From contig CASIBO010000002.1 in the NCBI GenBank assembly GCA_949372755.1, positions 496,001 to 560,000 of the forward strand: 64,000 nucleotides of DNA, in the 5' to 3' direction. The notes beneath the pieces are model-generated. The model worked only from the letters and a program-made list of their open reading frames with translations, was not told the DNA's origin and made no database searches. Shown here in pieces: positions 62,936-64,000 of this stretch. How positions within the stretch are numbered: position 1 is the stretch's first letter; every line of letters starts with the position of its first letter. Both the position numbers and the translations under genes were made by a program. Source of the stretch: UBA9926 sp018645765. Its GTDB lineage: Bacteria > Pseudomonadota > Gammaproteobacteria > Pseudomonadales > Azotimanducaceae.

Positions 62936-63205
62936 GTGGCTTTATCAAACGAAGAAAAATCAGGAATCGTAAAAGATTACGGTACGTCAGAGTCCGATAC
63001 CGGTTCACCCGAGGTGCAAGTTGCCTTGTTGACGGCGAATATTGAGAAACTGCAAGGTCATTTCCAGGCCCATAAGCATGATCATCACTCTCGAATTGGT
63101 CTACTCAGAATGGTGAGTCAACGAAGGAAGCTCTTAAATTATCTGAAGAGTAAAGATACGGGTCGGTATGCACAGTTGATTAAGAGATTAGGTCTGCGCC
63201 GATAA
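62936..63205 (+). CDS. rpsO: 30S ribosomal protein S15
   Basis: 89 residues from a GTG start with a perfect AAGGAGG upstream. GSPEVQVALLTANIEKLQGH, HSRIGLLRMVSQRRKLLNYL and KRLGLRR are the S15 pattern. In E. coli S15 represses its own mRNA through a leader structure; a structured leader is visible here. It precedes pnp by 28 nt. Confidence 0.97.
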   Translation: MALSNEEKSGIVKDYGTSESDTGSPEVQVALLTANIEKLQGHFQAHKHDHHSRIGLLRMVSQRRKLLNYLKSKDTGRYAQLIKRLGLRR

Positions 63206-63233
63206 ATTAAGTCCGTTATGAATGGAGAATAAT

Positions 63234-64000
63234 GTGAATCCAGTTAGAAAAAAGTTTACCTATGGTGACCAAGAAGTCATCATCGAAACCGGGCGAATTG
63301 CCCGACAGGCATCCGCGTCGGTTTTAGTATCGGTCGGAGAAACCTCGGTGCTGGTTGCTGTGGTGGGTCGTAAAGAAGCTAATCCTCATCAGAGTTTCTT
63401 CCCACTCACCGTCAACTACGAAGAAAAAACCTATGCGGCGGGTAAGATCCCCGGAGGATTCTTTAAGCGTGAAGGTCGCCCTTCTGAGAAAGAAACGTTA
63501 ACGTCACGGCTAATTGACCGTCCGATTCGCCCTTTGTTCCCAAAGGGGTTTATGAATGAAGTACAGGTGACCTGCCAGGTTGTTTCGGTTGAAAAAGACA
63601 TGGATGCTGATATTCCGGCAATGATCGGGGTTTCGGCAGCACTCAGTCTTTCTGGGATTCCTTTTGCCGGACCAATCGGTGCGGCTCGGGTGGGTTTCAC
63701 GGAAGCCGGATATCTTTTAAATCCGGGTTATGAAGCGCTCAAAGACTCACATTTGGACATGGTTGTTGCCGGTACGGAATCAGCGGTCCTGATGGTTGAG
63801 TCTGAAGCGAAAGAATTAACTGAAGATCAGATGTTGGGTGCGGTGCTCTTCGCGCATCAGGAAATGCAGGTTGTCGTCAAGGCGGTCCAGGAGCTCTGCG
63901 CTGAAGTAGGCGTTGACGCTTGGAATTGGACGCTGGCTGAAAACGACGCGACCTTGGTTGCTGAAATGACTGAGTTTTCCGCTGAAAAAATTGCTGAAGC
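63234..64000 (+). CDS. pnp: Polyribonucleotide nucleotidyltransferase (PNPase), 5' part, runs off the right edge
   Basis: 255 codons visible from a GTG start (RBS GGAG 9 nt upstream), open to the window end. The first RNase PH domain is clear: ETGRIARQASASVLVSVGET, SFFPLTVNYEEKTYAAGKIP, GFFKREGRPSEKETLTSRLI and DRPIRPLFPKGF. PNPase degrades RNA by phosphorolysis and is part of the degradosome. The rest of the catalytic core, KH and S1 domains lie outside. Confidence 0.97.
   Translation, partial: MNPVRKKFTYGDQEVIIETGRIARQASASVLVSVGETSVLVAVVGRKEANPHQSFFPLTVNYEEKTYAAGKIPGGFFKREGRPSEKETLTSRLIDRPIRPLFPKGFMNEVQVTCQVVSVEKDMDADIPAMIGVSAALSLSGIPFAGPIGAARVGFTEAGYLLNPGYEALKDSHLDMVVAGTESAVLMVESEAKELTEDQMLGAVLFAHQEMQVVVKAVQELCAEVGVDAWNWTLAENDATLVAEMTEFSAEKIAE

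Noticed and set aside
1..64000. Insertion sequences, prophage or integrative elements
   Set aside because: No transposase, integrase, terminal inverted repeats or attachment-site duplications were recognised in any frame.

Overview
The window reads as a chromosomal segment of a gammaproteobacterium, probably a free-living aquatic or marine heterotroph. The best evidence is gene order. From about 33.2 kb to the right edge it follows the Pseudomonas-like arrangement smpB / ratA-rnfH / bamE / fur / recN / hrcA-grpE-dnaK-dnaJ-dapB-carA-carB-greA / yhbY / rlmE-ftsH-folP-glmM-tpiA-secG-tRNA-Leu-tRNA-fMet-rimP-nusA-infB-rbfA-truB-rpsO-pnp. The tmRNA encodes the tag ANDENYALAA, the same as in enterobacteria. 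Three large TonB-dependent receptors and a sodium-dependent NSS transporter fit a nutrient-scavenging, salt-water lifestyle. This habitat and the family-level placement are inference.

Left part (1-22.5 kb), accessory and metabolic. A truncated LacZ-type beta-galactosidase runs off the left edge behind an MFS exporter and an M48 lipoprotein protease, all on the minus strand. Then come a Nudix CoA-pyrophosphatase-like gene, a metallo-beta-lactamase-fold hydrolase, an unpartnered molybdopterin oxidoreductase, an alpha/beta hydrolase, an SDR-fold protein without the normal catalytic residues, ferrochelatase and tmRNA. Next are a class II aldolase-fold protein, a CmcJ/NvfI-family protein, UppP, a second MFS protein, a luciferase-like monooxygenase, a carotenoid oxygenase, an M13 lipoprotein peptidase and a thiolase. 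The enzyme set is compatible with uptake and breakdown of hydrophobic natural products, but no complete pathway can be read.

Middle part (22.7-32.5 kb). Three tandem, co-oriented TonB-dependent receptor paralogues of 955, 993 and 1002 residues have near-identical plug domains and copy-specific extracellular loops. Each ends in the same kind of GC-rich hairpin terminator, and copies 1 and 2 also share a leader. This is the most striking accessory feature. A cold-shock gene, an 8-bp tandem repeat and a glycine-rich lipoprotein follow.

Right part (33-64 kb), conserved housekeeping: protein quality control (SmpB, GrpE-DnaK-DnaJ, HrcA, FtsH), envelope assembly (BamE, SecG, GlmM), metal regulation (Fur), DNA repair (RecN), lysine and pyrimidine/arginine precursor synthesis (DapB, CarAB), folate (FolP), glycolysis (TpiA), and the translation/transcription operon ending in pnp, which runs off the right edge. 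Visible regulatory signals include sigma-32-like promoters before grpE and dnaK, a promoter plus terminator-like attenuator in front of carA, and a strong sigma-70 promoter before tRNA-fMet. Many genes begin with GTG or TTG, so several starts given here were chosen from ribosome-binding sites and family alignment.
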